Positions 7,602 to 13,760 are shown, numbered from the stretch's first letter. The stretch: 14,047 bases of DNA from DASZBX01 sp035943635 (GCA_035943635.1 DASZBX010000011.1:1-14047); one strand, 5' to 3'. Numbers and translations: made by a program. Notes: generated from the sequence alone by a model not told the origin.

Positions 7602-7613
7602 GAGAGCGCTCTC
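7602..7613. promoter_or_regulatory. LacI-type operator GAGAGCGCTCTC (distal copy)
   Basis: This is a perfect 12-bp palindrome with a central CG, the pattern bound by LacI-family repressors in actinomycetes (compare the CebR box TGGGAGCGCTCCCA). It is identical to the site at 7837-7848, and the centres are 235 bp apart. It lies 111 bp upstream of the AICAR transformylase start, so the LacI protein may bind both sites and control both directions, possibly by looping. Confidence 0.75.
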
Positions 7614-7614
7614 C

Positions 7615-7642
7615 GGTCGGGCGTGGGTGGTTTCGCCCGACC
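7615..7642. repeat. 9-bp perfect inverted repeat next to the distal operator
   Basis: GGTCGGGCG (7615-7623) and CGCCCGACC (7634-7642) flank a 10-base loop. It starts one base after the operator. It could be a hairpin in a transcript or a second protein-binding site. No T run follows on either strand, so a terminator role is weakly supported. Confidence 0.5.
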
Positions 7643-7760
7643 AGCGGCGATGTGGCGGGGTAGGCGGCGGCCGGCGGGCAGCCGTGGGAGCGGCTGCGCT
7701 GTGTGGCCTGTCGGGTTCTCTCCGCGACCTTTCGCAGATCGCCGTGGTGCATGGTTGATT

Positions 7761-7781
7761 TCTTCGAGAGAAGCTCGAAGA
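7761..7781. repeat. 8-bp perfect inverted repeat TCTTCGAG-N5-CTCGAAGA
   Basis: The arms 7761-7768 and 7774-7781 surround a 5-base spacer in the middle of the 379-bp region between the AICAR transformylase gene and lacI. The region 7780-7830 around it is AT-richer than its surroundings. It is a candidate operator for another regulator or a hairpin; it is unlike the LacI operator. No gene is recognised between 7492 and 7870. Confidence 0.5.
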
Positions 7782-7836
7782 CCATTTGGGGCTGGTTTAT
7801 CGGTGTATATGCGTAACATTACCGCGCCGTGCTCTG

Positions 7837-7848
7837 GAGAGCGCTCTC
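7837..7848. promoter_or_regulatory. LacI-type operator GAGAGCGCTCTC (proximal copy)
   Basis: A perfect 12-bp palindrome, identical to the one at 7602-7613. It lies 22 bases before the lacI ATG and covers where the -35 element of the lacI promoter would be (the -10 is at 7859-7864). Binding here should block transcription, which is the usual autorepression of LacI-family genes. Confidence 0.85.
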
Positions 7849-7858
7849 AGATACCTGG

Positions 7859-7864
7859 TATAAA
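7859..7864 (+). promoter_or_regulatory. lacI -10 element TATAAA, leaderless promoter
   Basis: TATAAA is a strong -10 hexamer. Only six bases separate it from ATG 7871, so transcription should begin at or next to the start codon and give a leaderless mRNA, common in actinobacteria. No Shine-Dalgarno sequence is present, which agrees. The operator just upstream replaces a recognisable -35 element. Confidence 0.65.
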
Positions 7865-7870
7865 GGTCTC

Positions 7871-8914
7871 ATGCGTGAGACCGACAGGCCGGCTGTGCCC
7901 ACCCTGGAGGACGTGGCCCGGCTGGCCGGCGTCTCCCGGGCGACGGTGTCGCGCGTGGTCAACGGCAGCCGGACCGTCAACGAGGCCCAGCGGCAGACCG
8001 TGCTGGAAGCCGTGGCCGAGATCGGTTACGTGCCGAACCGGGCCGCGCGCTCCTTGATCACGCGCCGGATCGGTGCGGTCGCGCTGGTCGTCTCCGGCTC
8101 CGGCGCGGAGAACGAGCAGCAGTACCGGGACGAGGTGTTCACCGACCCGTTCTTCGGCCGGGTGGCCAACGGCGTGCTCGGCCTGCTGCGCACCCGCGGC
8201 ATCCATCCGCTGCTGATGCTGGCCGAGAACCCGGCGGCGCGGGACGACGTGATCGACCACCTGCGCCGCGGCAGCGCCGACGGCGCGCTGGTCGTGTCCA
8301 CCCACTCGCACGACCCGCTGCCGCAGCAGCTGCTCGAAGCGGGCGTGCCGACCGTGCTCTATGCGCGCTCCGGCCTGCCGATCGCGATCAGCTACGTGGA
8401 CGTCGCGCACCGGGACGGCGGCGCGCTGGCCGCCGAGCGGCTGGTCGCGCAGGGGCGCACCCGGGTGGTCAGCATCGCCGGGCCGCTGGACCTGCGGGCG
8501 GCGAGCGAGCGGCTGGAGGGGTTCAGTGAGGCGATGGCCCGGCACGGCCGGCCGTACGTGCGCAGCGAGGAGGGCGAGTTCACCCAGGCCAGCGGCGAGG
8601 CGGCGATGCGCCGGCTGCTGGAGCTCGAACCGGAGCTCGACGGGGTGTTCGCGGCGAACGACCTGATGGCGCTCGGCGCGCTGCACGTGCTGCAGGACTG
8701 CGGGCGCCGGGTGCCCGAGGACGTGTCCGTGATCGGGTTCGACGACAGCAGCGTGGCCCGGGTCAGCCGGCCGATGCTGACCACGGTGCGCCAGCCGGTG
8801 GAGGACATGGCGGCGGCGATGGCCGACATGTTGCTGGAACGGGTCGAGAAGCCCGGGATGCCGCCGCGGTCGCTGATCTTCGACCCGATTCTGATCGTCC
8901 GTCAGTCCGGCTGA
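7871..8914 (+). CDS. LacI family transcriptional regulator
   Basis: 347 aa, full length. The N-terminal helix-turn-helix is PTLEDVARLAGVSRATVSRVVNG (10-32), followed by TVNEAQRQTVLEAVAEIGYV and the hinge helix PNRAARSL (55-62) that contacts the central CG of LacI operators. The rest is a periplasmic-binding-protein-like effector domain: IGAVALVV (67-74), FFGRVANGVLGLLRTRG (94-110), GFSEAMARHG (217-226), GVFAANDLMALGALHVLQD (258-276), VSVIGFDDSSVARVSRPMLTTVRQP (285-309). The effector is probably a sugar or similar small molecule but cannot be named. ATG 7871 is preferred over the frame-open upstream start at 7829 because it sits just after the -10 and homology starts soon after. Two matching operators lie upstream, one in its own promoter. 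It is divergent from AICAR transformylase and followed by a DUF1996 remnant. Confidence 0.95.
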   Translation: MRETDRPAVPTLEDVARLAGVSRATVSRVVNGSRTVNEAQRQTVLEAVAEIGYVPNRAARSLITRRIGAVALVVSGSGAENEQQYRDEVFTDPFFGRVANGVLGLLRTRGIHPLLMLAENPAARDDVIDHLRRGSADGALVVSTHSHDPLPQQLLEAGVPTVLYARSGLPIAISYVDVAHRDGGALAAERLVAQGRTRVVSIAGPLDLRAASERLEGFSEAMARHGRPYVRSEEGEFTQASGEAAMRRLLELEPELDGVFAANDLMALGALHVLQDCGRRVPEDVSVIGFDDSSVARVSRPMLTTVRQPVEDMAAAMADMLLERVEKPGMPPRSLIFDPILIVRQSG

Positions 8915-8935
8915 GCTGCGCTGTCGAGCGGGCGA

Positions 8936-9096
8936 GGGTTCTCGTTCCACTACGACTTCTTCAATGCCTGGGACCCGGCGACCCTGGCCGCCCTGGTCAC
9001 CCACTGCATCGTGGGCGGCCTGCAGTGCGACGCGCGCGGCTACGACCAGACCCAGCCGGGCAAGGGCGCCGCACTCAGAACTACGAACTGCCCTGA
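8936..9096 (+). pseudogene. C-terminal remnant of a DUF1996 protein gene
   Basis: Downstream of lacI, and by chance in its frame, the DNA reads GFSFHYDFFNAWDPATLAAL, then VTHCIVGGLQCDARGYDQTQPGKGAAL. HYDFFNAWD and C-IVGGLQCDARGY are the signature of the C-terminal end of DUF1996 proteins, which are secreted and often linked to carbohydrate-binding modules. Near 9075 the frame shifts and the final QNYELP plus TGA (9094-9096) appear in the next frame. There is no start codon, signal sequence or N-terminal domain, so about 85-90 percent of the gene is gone. The original gene may have been controlled by the adjacent LacI protein. Confidence 0.75.
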
Positions 9097-9157
9097 TCCG
9101 GGGCGCTCGTAGCGGTTGACGCCTCGCGTCCGATCTCCCGCGTCCAGCGCCGGATCC

Positions 9158-9208
9158 GCCCGATCGCCCGATCAGCCGGTGGGCGGTCAGGCGGTCAGGC
9201 GATCGGGC
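9158..9208. repeat. 11-bp inverted repeat enclosing a tandem 8-mer
   Basis: GCCCGATCGCC (9158-9168) and GGCGATCGGGC (9198-9208) are perfect inverted copies, 29 bases apart. Between them GCGGTCAG occurs twice in tandem (9183-9190 and 9191-9198). Possible roles are a large RNA hairpin or a binding site; no function can be assigned. Confidence 0.5.
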
Positions 9209-9227
9209 AGCCGGGCGCGCAGGCAAG

Positions 9228-9260
9228 CCGGGACCCGCAGCCGTCATCTGCGGGCCCCGG
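9228..9260. terminator. 13-bp stem hairpin, likely bidirectional terminator
   Basis: The arms 9228-9240 (CCGGGACCCGCAG) and 9248-9260 (CTGCGGGCCCCGG) pair at 12 of 13 positions around the 7-base loop CCGTCAT. It lies between the + strand lacI region and the convergent anti-sigma gene. There is no T run, but T-less hairpins are often assumed to stop transcription in high-GC actinomycetes. Confidence 0.5.
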
Positions 9261-9336
9261 CCCACAAGGATACAACACTTTGCCATAAGGTCCAGAACGG
9301 CGTGACGCCGTAGCTGGCCGGCTTTTGGAGCAGGCG

Positions 9337-9390
9337 ATGAACCGAGCACCCCTCCGCGCCGCGGCGCTGCTCACTGGAACGGCCCTGTTG
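9337..9390 (+). other. Signal-peptide-like start fragment, possible gene remnant
   Basis: ATG 9337 is preceded by TTTTGGAG at good spacing and encodes MNRAPLRAAALLTGTALL, which looks like the positively charged and hydrophobic part of a secretion signal. After residue 18 the frame turns into Arg-rich sequence (PARRTVHTSS...), and it soon runs antisense across the anti-sigma gene. It is either the broken 5' end of a secreted protein gene or chance. Confidence 0.3.
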
Positions 9391-9473
9391 CCGGCCCGGA
9401 GAACCGTCCATACCAGCAGTCTGATTCAAGTGCGGGAAGAGCGCGGGCGACCGATCCGTCGTCGTGCCTTGGG

Positions 9474-10313
9474 TTACCCGAGCGCGAGCAGCAGAATCTG
9501 GGGGCTGGTCGGCTGCGCGCTCCCGCCGGACGGCTCCACGGTCATCGCGACGGACCGGACGCCGTCGAGCCGGGCGGCGACCAGGTCCGAGACCGAGCCG
9601 TGCACCGGCGCGAGCACCGGGCCGGGCTGTACGCCGCCCGGGTCGACCATCCACAGCTGGTAAGCCTTCCCGGCCGGCAGGGCGGGCAGGTCGGCGGCGG
9701 TGAAGTACATCTCGTTCTCGGTCTGCGAACTGATCACGGTCGCGGTCCCGCCGGACTGCACCGCGCCGGTGGCCACCCGGGCGTCGGCCTGTTGCAGGAT
9801 CCGGCCGCCGGCCGGGGCCTGGCCGCTGAGGGTCGCGATCTGGTGGTGTTGGTACCCGGCGACGGAGCCGAGCGCGAGCAGCCCGGCGACCAGGGCCGCG
9901 GCCGGGCTCCAGCGGGGCAGGCGGTCGCGGCGGTGCGCGGCGTCGCCGGGCGGCGCGTCCCCGGGGCGAGGCGCCGGGCGGTCGGCCGAGGCGCCGGCCC
10001 GGCCCTGGCCGCCGGCGTGCCCGTGGCCGCGGACCCGCCGGACCGGTCCGCGGGCGGGCGCGGCCCAGCCGGGCACCGGGGCGGTCCGGATCTGGCCGAT
10101 CACCTCGATCTGGCCCATCACCCGGTCGTGCAGGCCGAACGGTGGCGGCTCGAGCGCGGCGACGGCGAGCGCGGCGACGGTCGCCCGCAGCTCGTCCACC
10201 TCCATGGCGCAGGTCTCGCACAAGGCGAGGTGGGTCTCGAAGGCGTCCGACTCGGCCGGGTCGAGCGCGTGACACACGTACGCTCCGGCCAGCACGTGGG
10301 TGTCGACGTTCAT
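9474..10313 (-). CDS. RskA-like anti-sigma factor
   Basis: 279 aa, a single-pass membrane anti-sigma factor of the anti-sigma-K type. The cytoplasmic zinc-binding anti-sigma domain spans residues 1-50 with the HxxxCxxC motif H28-LAL-C32-ET-C35 and HVLAGAYVCHALDPAE before it. A Pro/Arg-rich linker (80-133) leads to the transmembrane helix SPAAALVAGLLALGSVAGY (136-154). The outer RskA domain follows (155-279), with AYQLWMVDPGGVQPGPVL (217-234) as the family hallmark. It should hold an ECF sigma factor at the membrane until regulated proteolysis. ATG 10313 has GGAGAGG upstream and overlaps the stop of a short upstream frame (ATGA) that looks like the end of an ECF sigma gene. No intact sigma gene is in the window, so the protein is orphaned here or acts on a sigma factor elsewhere. 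Confidence 0.9.
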   Translation of the reverse strand: MNVDTHVLAGAYVCHALDPAESDAFETHLALCETCAMEVDELRATVAALAVAALEPPPFGLHDRVMGQIEVIGQIRTAPVPGWAAPARGPVRRVRGHGHAGGQGRAGASADRPAPRPGDAPPGDAAHRRDRLPRWSPAAALVAGLLALGSVAGYQHHQIATLSGQAPAGGRILQQADARVATGAVQSGGTATVISSQTENEMYFTAADLPALPAGKAYQLWMVDPGGVQPGPVLAPVHGSVSDLVAARLDGVRSVAMTVEPSGGSAQPTSPQILLLALG

Positions 10314-10378
10314 AGGGCCTCTCCGAGCCGTGCATACTGCCTGATCCTGGGCTTGACGTGAACCCGTGTCGGCACACC
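10310..10378 (-). pseudogene. Probable C-terminal remnant of an ECF (SigK-like) sigma factor gene
   Basis: The frame ending at TGA 10312-10310 reads GVPTRVHVKPRIRQYARLGE then AL. This resembles the last helix of ECF sigma region 4, GVPxGTVKxRIRxxLxRLRxxL, with changes. Its stop overlaps the anti-sigma ATG as ATGA, the usual coupled arrangement of sigma and anti-sigma genes. Upstream of 10378 no region 2 or helix-turn-helix can be read in any minus frame. A deletion of most of the sigma gene is the simplest explanation. The match is short, so chance is possible. Confidence 0.45.
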
Positions 10379-10737
10379 GGCCCGGCCCGGCGGCCGCCGC
10401 CGCACGCTGCCGGCCGAGCGGGCGACCGGCGGGCACTGCGGGGGCGGGCTGCTGCGGGCGCTGGGCGCGGCCGACCGGATACACGTCATGGCTGGTCTTC
10501 GGCGCAGCGCACCCGCCCGGATTGGTAGGACACACCCCAATGCCGCGGCGTGTTTTGCGTGGTGGTAGTGCCGGCGCCTACCACGGGCGCCGGCAGGCCA
10601 ATCCGAAACCGGCTCGGCGGCGAATCGAAGCGCGGGATGTCGCCCGGAATCGGGCGGCGGTGCCCGGGAGTTGAGTAAGGCGGCAGTTGAGTGAAGCAGA
10701 CGTGTAGACGTGCGGCCGTGAAGACAAGAGGGAGAGC
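10379..10737. other. Intergenic region where the sigma gene body would be expected; hairpins, no gene
   Basis: About 360 bases separate the putative sigma remnant from the alpha/beta hydrolase. No frame shows a recognisable protein. It contains two overlapping, mutually exclusive stem-loops (10562-10595), a repeated GTTGAGT (10670-10676 and 10686-10692, period 16) and a tandem AGACGTGT/AGACGTGC (10699-10714). GGGAGAG at 10730-10736 is the ribosome site of the hydrolase. These repeats may form the hydrolase promoter region, but no clear -10/-35 pair was found. Confidence 0.45.
10562..10595. repeat. Two overlapping, mutually exclusive hairpins
   Basis: GTGGTAG (10562-10568) pairs with CTACCAC (10578-10584) around nine bases. 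TGCCGGCGCC (10569-10578) pairs perfectly with GGCGCCGGCA (10586-10595) around seven bases. The loop of each holds an arm of the other, so only one can form at a time, as in attenuators. The second stem (10 bp, nearly all GC) is far more stable. No T run follows in either direction. Confidence 0.6.
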
Positions 10738-11580
10738 ATGACGACAGCCCCGACTCGGAGAAGTGACCGGATGACGGCCGGGGAGGGCGCGCCCCCGGAG
10801 CCCGGCGGGCGACGCCCGAGGCTGGTCGTGCGGACCCGGACCGCGGGTGGCGCGGCCGGTTCCGCACCGGCCGGGGTCGTGCTCGTGCTGCACGGCGGCC
10901 GGGCCGACTCCACCGACCCGGTCCGGCCGTGGAACCTGGCGCTGGCCCGGATGCGGCAGTTCGTCCGGCCCGCGCTGGACCGCGGCGCGCCGGCCGGGAT
11001 CGCCGTCGCGATGCTGCGCTACCGCAACCGCGGCTGGAACGGCCCGGCGGCCGACGCCCACGCGGACGCCGAATGGGCGCTGGCGGAACTGGCCCGCCGG
11101 TACGGACCCGTCCCGGTCGCGCTGATCGGGCACTCGATGGGCGGCCGCGCGGCCCTGCGCGCCGGGGGACACGCCTCGGTCGTCGGCGTCGCGGCCCTCG
11201 CGCCCTGGGCGCCGAGGGACGAACCGGTGGCGCACCTGGCCGGCCGGACCGTCCTGATCGCGCACGGCAGCCAGGACCGGGTCATCTCGCCGGCCCTGTC
11301 CGAGGACTTCGCGCGGCGGGCCGCGGACGCCGGGGCCCGGGTGTGCCGGCTGCGGGTGGACGGCAGCGGCCACGCGATGCTCGGACGGGCCAAGGACTGG
11401 AACGAGCTGGCCGCGCAGTTCGCCGTGGCCTGCGTCACCGGCGGGCCCCTGCCGCCGCCGGTGGCCAGGGCCCTGGCCGGGGAGTCGGCCGCCGCGACCG
11501 GCCCCGCCCGGGTGAACGGTTCGGCCCGCTTCGCCGACTTCGACCGGCCGCTGCAGACGCGCTGGTGGCGATCGGTCTGA
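10738..11580 (+). CDS. Alpha/beta hydrolase
   Basis: 280 aa, cytoplasmic, no signal peptide. A Pro/Arg-rich N-terminal 40 residues precede the fold. VVLVLHGGRAD (47-57) supplies the oxyanion loop, and GHSMGG (131-136) is the nucleophile elbow with Ser133. LIAHGSQDRVIS (173-184) gives Asp180, and GSGHAML (209-215) gives His212, completing the catalytic triad. It belongs with the dienelactone-hydrolase-like or BAAT/serine aminopeptidase-like alpha/beta hydrolases, with esterase or peptidase substrates unknown. ATG 10738 follows GGGAGAG. A second in-frame ATG (10771) is possible but lacks a ribosome site. The ~50-residue C-terminal extension (PVARALAGES...RWWRSV) is low in complexity. The next gene, a cyclopropane synthase, begins 262 bases later on the same strand. 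Confidence 0.9.
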   Translation: MTTAPTRRSDRMTAGEGAPPEPGGRRPRLVVRTRTAGGAAGSAPAGVVLVLHGGRADSTDPVRPWNLALARMRQFVRPALDRGAPAGIAVAMLRYRNRGWNGPAADAHADAEWALAELARRYGPVPVALIGHSMGGRAALRAGGHASVVGVAALAPWAPRDEPVAHLAGRTVLIAHGSQDRVISPALSEDFARRAADAGARVCRLRVDGSGHAMLGRAKDWNELAAQFAVACVTGGPLPPPVARALAGESAAATGPARVNGSARFADFDRPLQTRWWRSV

Positions 11581-11654
11581 GCGACCGGCCGGACCCGTCG
11601 CGCGGTGAGATGTCGATCACAGTCGCGGTGTTCGCCGCGTCGTCCGGGAACAGA

Positions 11655-11666
11655 CACGTGCACGTG
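11655..11666. promoter_or_regulatory. 12-bp palindrome CACGTGCACGTG upstream of the methyltransferase gene
   Basis: CACGTGCACGTG is a perfect palindrome (two CACGTG boxes joined). TACCTT directly after it (11668-11673) could be a -10 element, and GGAAC (11647-11651) before it recalls an ECF -35 motif, although the matching -10 is not convincing. A further imperfect repeat, GTGAA-N6-TTCAC, lies at 11734-11749. This makes the 262-bp gap after the hydrolase the likely promoter region of the methyltransferase gene. Confidence 0.4.
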
Positions 11667-11842
11667 CTACCTTCCAACCCCATAAGTCAATCGCCGAGGT
11701 CACAGCAATGGTCTGGTGGACCGCCCGGACCAGGTGAATCACGTTTCACACCGACCAATCCGGGCACGTGGTCGCACCGAATCCTGATCGGGCCGCGCCC
11801 GAGACCGCGACCGAGACCGCCGCAGGGAGAGGGAAGACGACG

Positions 11843-13231
11843 TTGACCGACATGCTCAGCAGGCCGGCGCAGAACGACGAGATCCAGGCCGGATCGCCGG
11901 GCGAGGGTATCCCGGCGCAAGGAGGAAGAGAAGCAGGTGCCGCAGGCCGCGCAGCGTACACCGGACCGGAGCGCTGGGCCGACATCAAGGCCACCCCGCG
12001 CGCCGCGGTCCGGGCCCGGATCGCCGAACAGGTGGTCCGCCGGCTCGCCGGCCGGCTGCGCCTGCGGGTCATGCTGCCGGCCGGCGACTGGTTCGGCGGC
12101 GGGGACGCCGCATCGCCGCTGATGCGGCTGCGCCGGCCGCAGGAGTTCTACCGCCGGGTCGGGGTCGGCGGCCTGATCGGGTTCGGCGAGGCCTACCAGG
12201 CCGGGGACTGGGACGCCGAGGACCTGCCGGGGGTCCTGGAGACCTTCGCCGAACAGATCGAGGCGATCGTGCCGCCGGTGTTCCAGAAGCTGCGGCACGT
12301 GCACGGCCGCCGCCGCCCGGCCGCCGAGGCCAACACCCTGACCGGCGCCCGCTCGAACATCTCCCGGCACTACGACCTGTCCGACGAACTGTTCGCCCTG
12401 TTCCTGGATTCGACCATGAGCTACTCCTCGGCCCTGTTCAGCCAGGACGAGGCCGGCGCGCCGATCGCGTCGAGCAGCCTGCTCGCCCTGTCCCAGCGCC
12501 GGAAGATCGACCGGCTGCTCGACCTGACCTCGGTCGGCTCCGGGACCCGGGTGCTGGAGATCGGCACCGGCTGGGGCGAACTGGCCGTGCGCGCGGCCGG
12601 GCGCGGCGCGAAGGTGCACTCGGTGACCATCTCGCGCAACCAGTACGACTACGCCGCCCGCCAGGTCGCACTGGCCGGGCTGAGCGACCTGGTCACGATC
12701 GAGCTGCGCGACTACCGCGAGCTCGACGCGCAGGACCTGCGCGGGCGCTACGACGCGATCGTGAGCGTCGAGATGATCGAGGCGGTCGGCCGGGAGTACT
12801 GGCCCGAGTACTTCGCCGACCTCGACCGGCTGCTCGCGCCCGGCGGCCGGATCGGGCTGCAGGCGATCACCATGCCGCACCGGCACATGGTCGCGAGTGC
12901 GGACACGTACACGTGGATCCACAAGTACATCTTCCCCGGCGGCCTGATCCCGTCCGTGCCCGCGATCGAGGAGACCCTGGCCCGGCACACCGGATTGCGG
13001 ATCGCCGAGGACTTCGCATTCGGCGCGCACTATGCCGCGACCCTGCGGTTGTGGCGCGAGCGGTTCCGCTCGCACACGCGGCAGTTGTCGGCGCTCGGGT
13101 TCGACGAGACGTTCCGGCGGACCTGGGAGCTGTATCTGGCCTACTGCGAGGCCGGGTTCCGGGCCGAGCGGCTGGATGTGCACCAGTTCCTGATCACCCG
13201 GGCCGGGAACGAGGGCCAGCCCGCCTGGTGA
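11843..13231 (+). CDS. Cyclopropane-fatty-acyl-phospholipid synthase family methyltransferase (UfaA1/CFA-like)
   Basis: 462 aa from TTG 11843. It transfers a methylene or methyl group from S-adenosylmethionine to unsaturated acyl chains of membrane phospholipids. An N-terminal lipid-binding domain (about 50-160) contains GLIGFGEAYQAGDWDAEDL (110-128). Residues 176-199 (HYDLSDELFALFLDST, MSYSSALF) are the family signature. The SAM loop is VLEIGTGWGELAV (237-249). SVEMIEAVGREYW (308-320), QAITMPHRHM (340-349), HKYIFPGGLIPS (360-371) and YLAYCEAGF (431-439) follow. TTG is chosen because GGGAGAGGGAAG (11825-11836) ends six bases before it; ATG 11852 and GTG 11768 are alternatives. An AAGGAGGAAG also lies inside the gene at about 11919, but the GTG after it is in the wrong frame. 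The gene ends before a very strong terminator. In mycobacteria a similar gene, ufaA1, lies in the sigK-rskA region. Confidence 0.93.
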   Translation: MTDMLSRPAQNDEIQAGSPGEGIPAQGGREAGAAGRAAYTGPERWADIKATPRAAVRARIAEQVVRRLAGRLRLRVMLPAGDWFGGGDAASPLMRLRRPQEFYRRVGVGGLIGFGEAYQAGDWDAEDLPGVLETFAEQIEAIVPPVFQKLRHVHGRRRPAAEANTLTGARSNISRHYDLSDELFALFLDSTMSYSSALFSQDEAGAPIASSSLLALSQRRKIDRLLDLTSVGSGTRVLEIGTGWGELAVRAAGRGAKVHSVTISRNQYDYAARQVALAGLSDLVTIELRDYRELDAQDLRGRYDAIVSVEMIEAVGREYWPEYFADLDRLLAPGGRIGLQAITMPHRHMVASADTYTWIHKYIFPGGLIPSVPAIEETLARHTGLRIAEDFAFGAHYAATLRLWRERFRSHTRQLSALGFDETFRRTWELYLAYCEAGFRAERLDVHQFLITRAGNEGQPAW

Positions 13232-13259
13232 CCGGCGAAACGGTGGCAGGCTGACGCAG

Positions 13260-13308
13260 AACCGGTGCGGCCCGCGGCGAGTTCGACGCCGCGGGCCGCA
13301 CCGGTTTT
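13260..13308 (+). terminator. Strong intrinsic terminator with 20-bp perfect stem
   Basis: The arms 13260-13279 and 13287-13306 are perfect inverted copies, starting AACCGGTGCGG and rich in GC, with a 7-base loop AGTTCGA. The downstream side ends GGTTTTCCTT, a T-rich tail, so it is oriented for the + strand methyltransferase gene (stop at 13231). The convergent cupredoxin gene ends at 13322, so the stem probably stops transcripts from both sides. Confidence 0.92.
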
Positions 13309-13321
13309 CCTTGGTGGCACG

Positions 13322-13729
13322 TCATTTCACGATGAGCGTGCCCTGCATGTACTGGTGGATGTCACAGATGTAAGCGTACGAACCGTCGGTGCTCGGGGCG
13401 GTGAAGGTGACGGACTTGCCACCGGCGATACTCCCGGTGTCGAACATCTTGGTGCCGGTCGCGGTGAGCGTGTGGGCGATGGTGTCGTCGTTGGTGACGG
13501 TGACCGTCGCGCCGGGGCTGACCGTCATCGTCATCGGTGCGAACATGAAGTTCTTGATGACGATCGTGTTCGGCGCGCCGCTGGACATCGACGCGGACAT
13601 CGACGAGGGCGCGGCGCCGGCCGCGGGCGTGGACGACGACGAGCAGCCGGCGGTCAGGAGCGCCGAACCGGCCAGCAGGGCGATGGACACTGGTGCGAAA
13701 ACTCGTGCAGGGGCAGGGAATCCACGCAT
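13322..13729 (-). CDS. Lipoprotein cupredoxin (plastocyanin-like copper protein)
   Basis: 135 aa. Residues 1-29 are a lipoprotein signal: RGFPAPAR, a hydrophobic core VFAPVSIALLAGSAL, and the lipobox LTAGC with Cys29 as the lipidated residue. A Ser/Ala/Met-rich linker (30-53) leads to a cupredoxin domain. Its copper ligands are His86 (DTIAHTL), Cys122 and His125 (YAYICDIHQYM) and probably Met128, the type 1 site order. FMFAPMTMTVSPGATVTVTNDD (61-82) is the typical strand pair. It should sit on the outer face of the cell membrane and carry electrons or bind copper. ATG 13729 has GGAG at 13741-13738. It is on the same strand as the ferritin-like gene 116 bases upstream, but a hairpin between them suggests separate transcription. 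Confidence 0.93.
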   Translation of the reverse strand: MRGFPAPARVFAPVSIALLAGSALLTAGCSSSSTPAAGAAPSSMSASMSSGAPNTIVIKNFMFAPMTMTVSPGATVTVTNDDTIAHTLTATGTKMFDTGSIAGGKSVTFTAPSTDGSYAYICDIHQYMQGTLIVK

Positions 13730-13760
13730 GTCACTCGCTCCGTTTCGGGGGGAGAAGGAT

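Larger units (their letters stand above)
9097..9336. other. Repeat-rich intergenic region between lacI/DUF1996 remnant and the anti-sigma gene
   Basis: No gene is seen. It holds an 11-bp inverted repeat with a tandem 8-mer, a long hairpin and a 7-bp inverted repeat (ACGGCGT, G, ACGCCGT; 9297-9311). A short AT-richer patch lies at 9265-9290. Genes on the two sides converge here, so transcription ends are expected within it. Confidence 0.5.

Noticed and set aside
7492..7785. 98-residue N-terminal extension of the AICAR transformylase
   Set aside because: The family starts at LRYGxNP; the extension is Arg-rich and contains the LacI operator and inverted repeats, so it is regulatory DNA.
7847..9349. 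500-codon minus-strand frame opposite lacI
   Set aside because: Arg/His-rich antisense shadow of a clear LacI gene, with no family motif.
11937..12122. GTG start behind the strong AAGGAGGAAG inside the methyltransferase gene
   Set aside because: The frame differs from the methyltransferase and has no homology; the purine-rich run encodes QGGRE in the real frame.
11687..13183. 498-codon minus-strand frame opposite the methyltransferase
   Set aside because: Shadow of the CFA-like gene, typical of high-GC DNA; no motif and no ribosome site.
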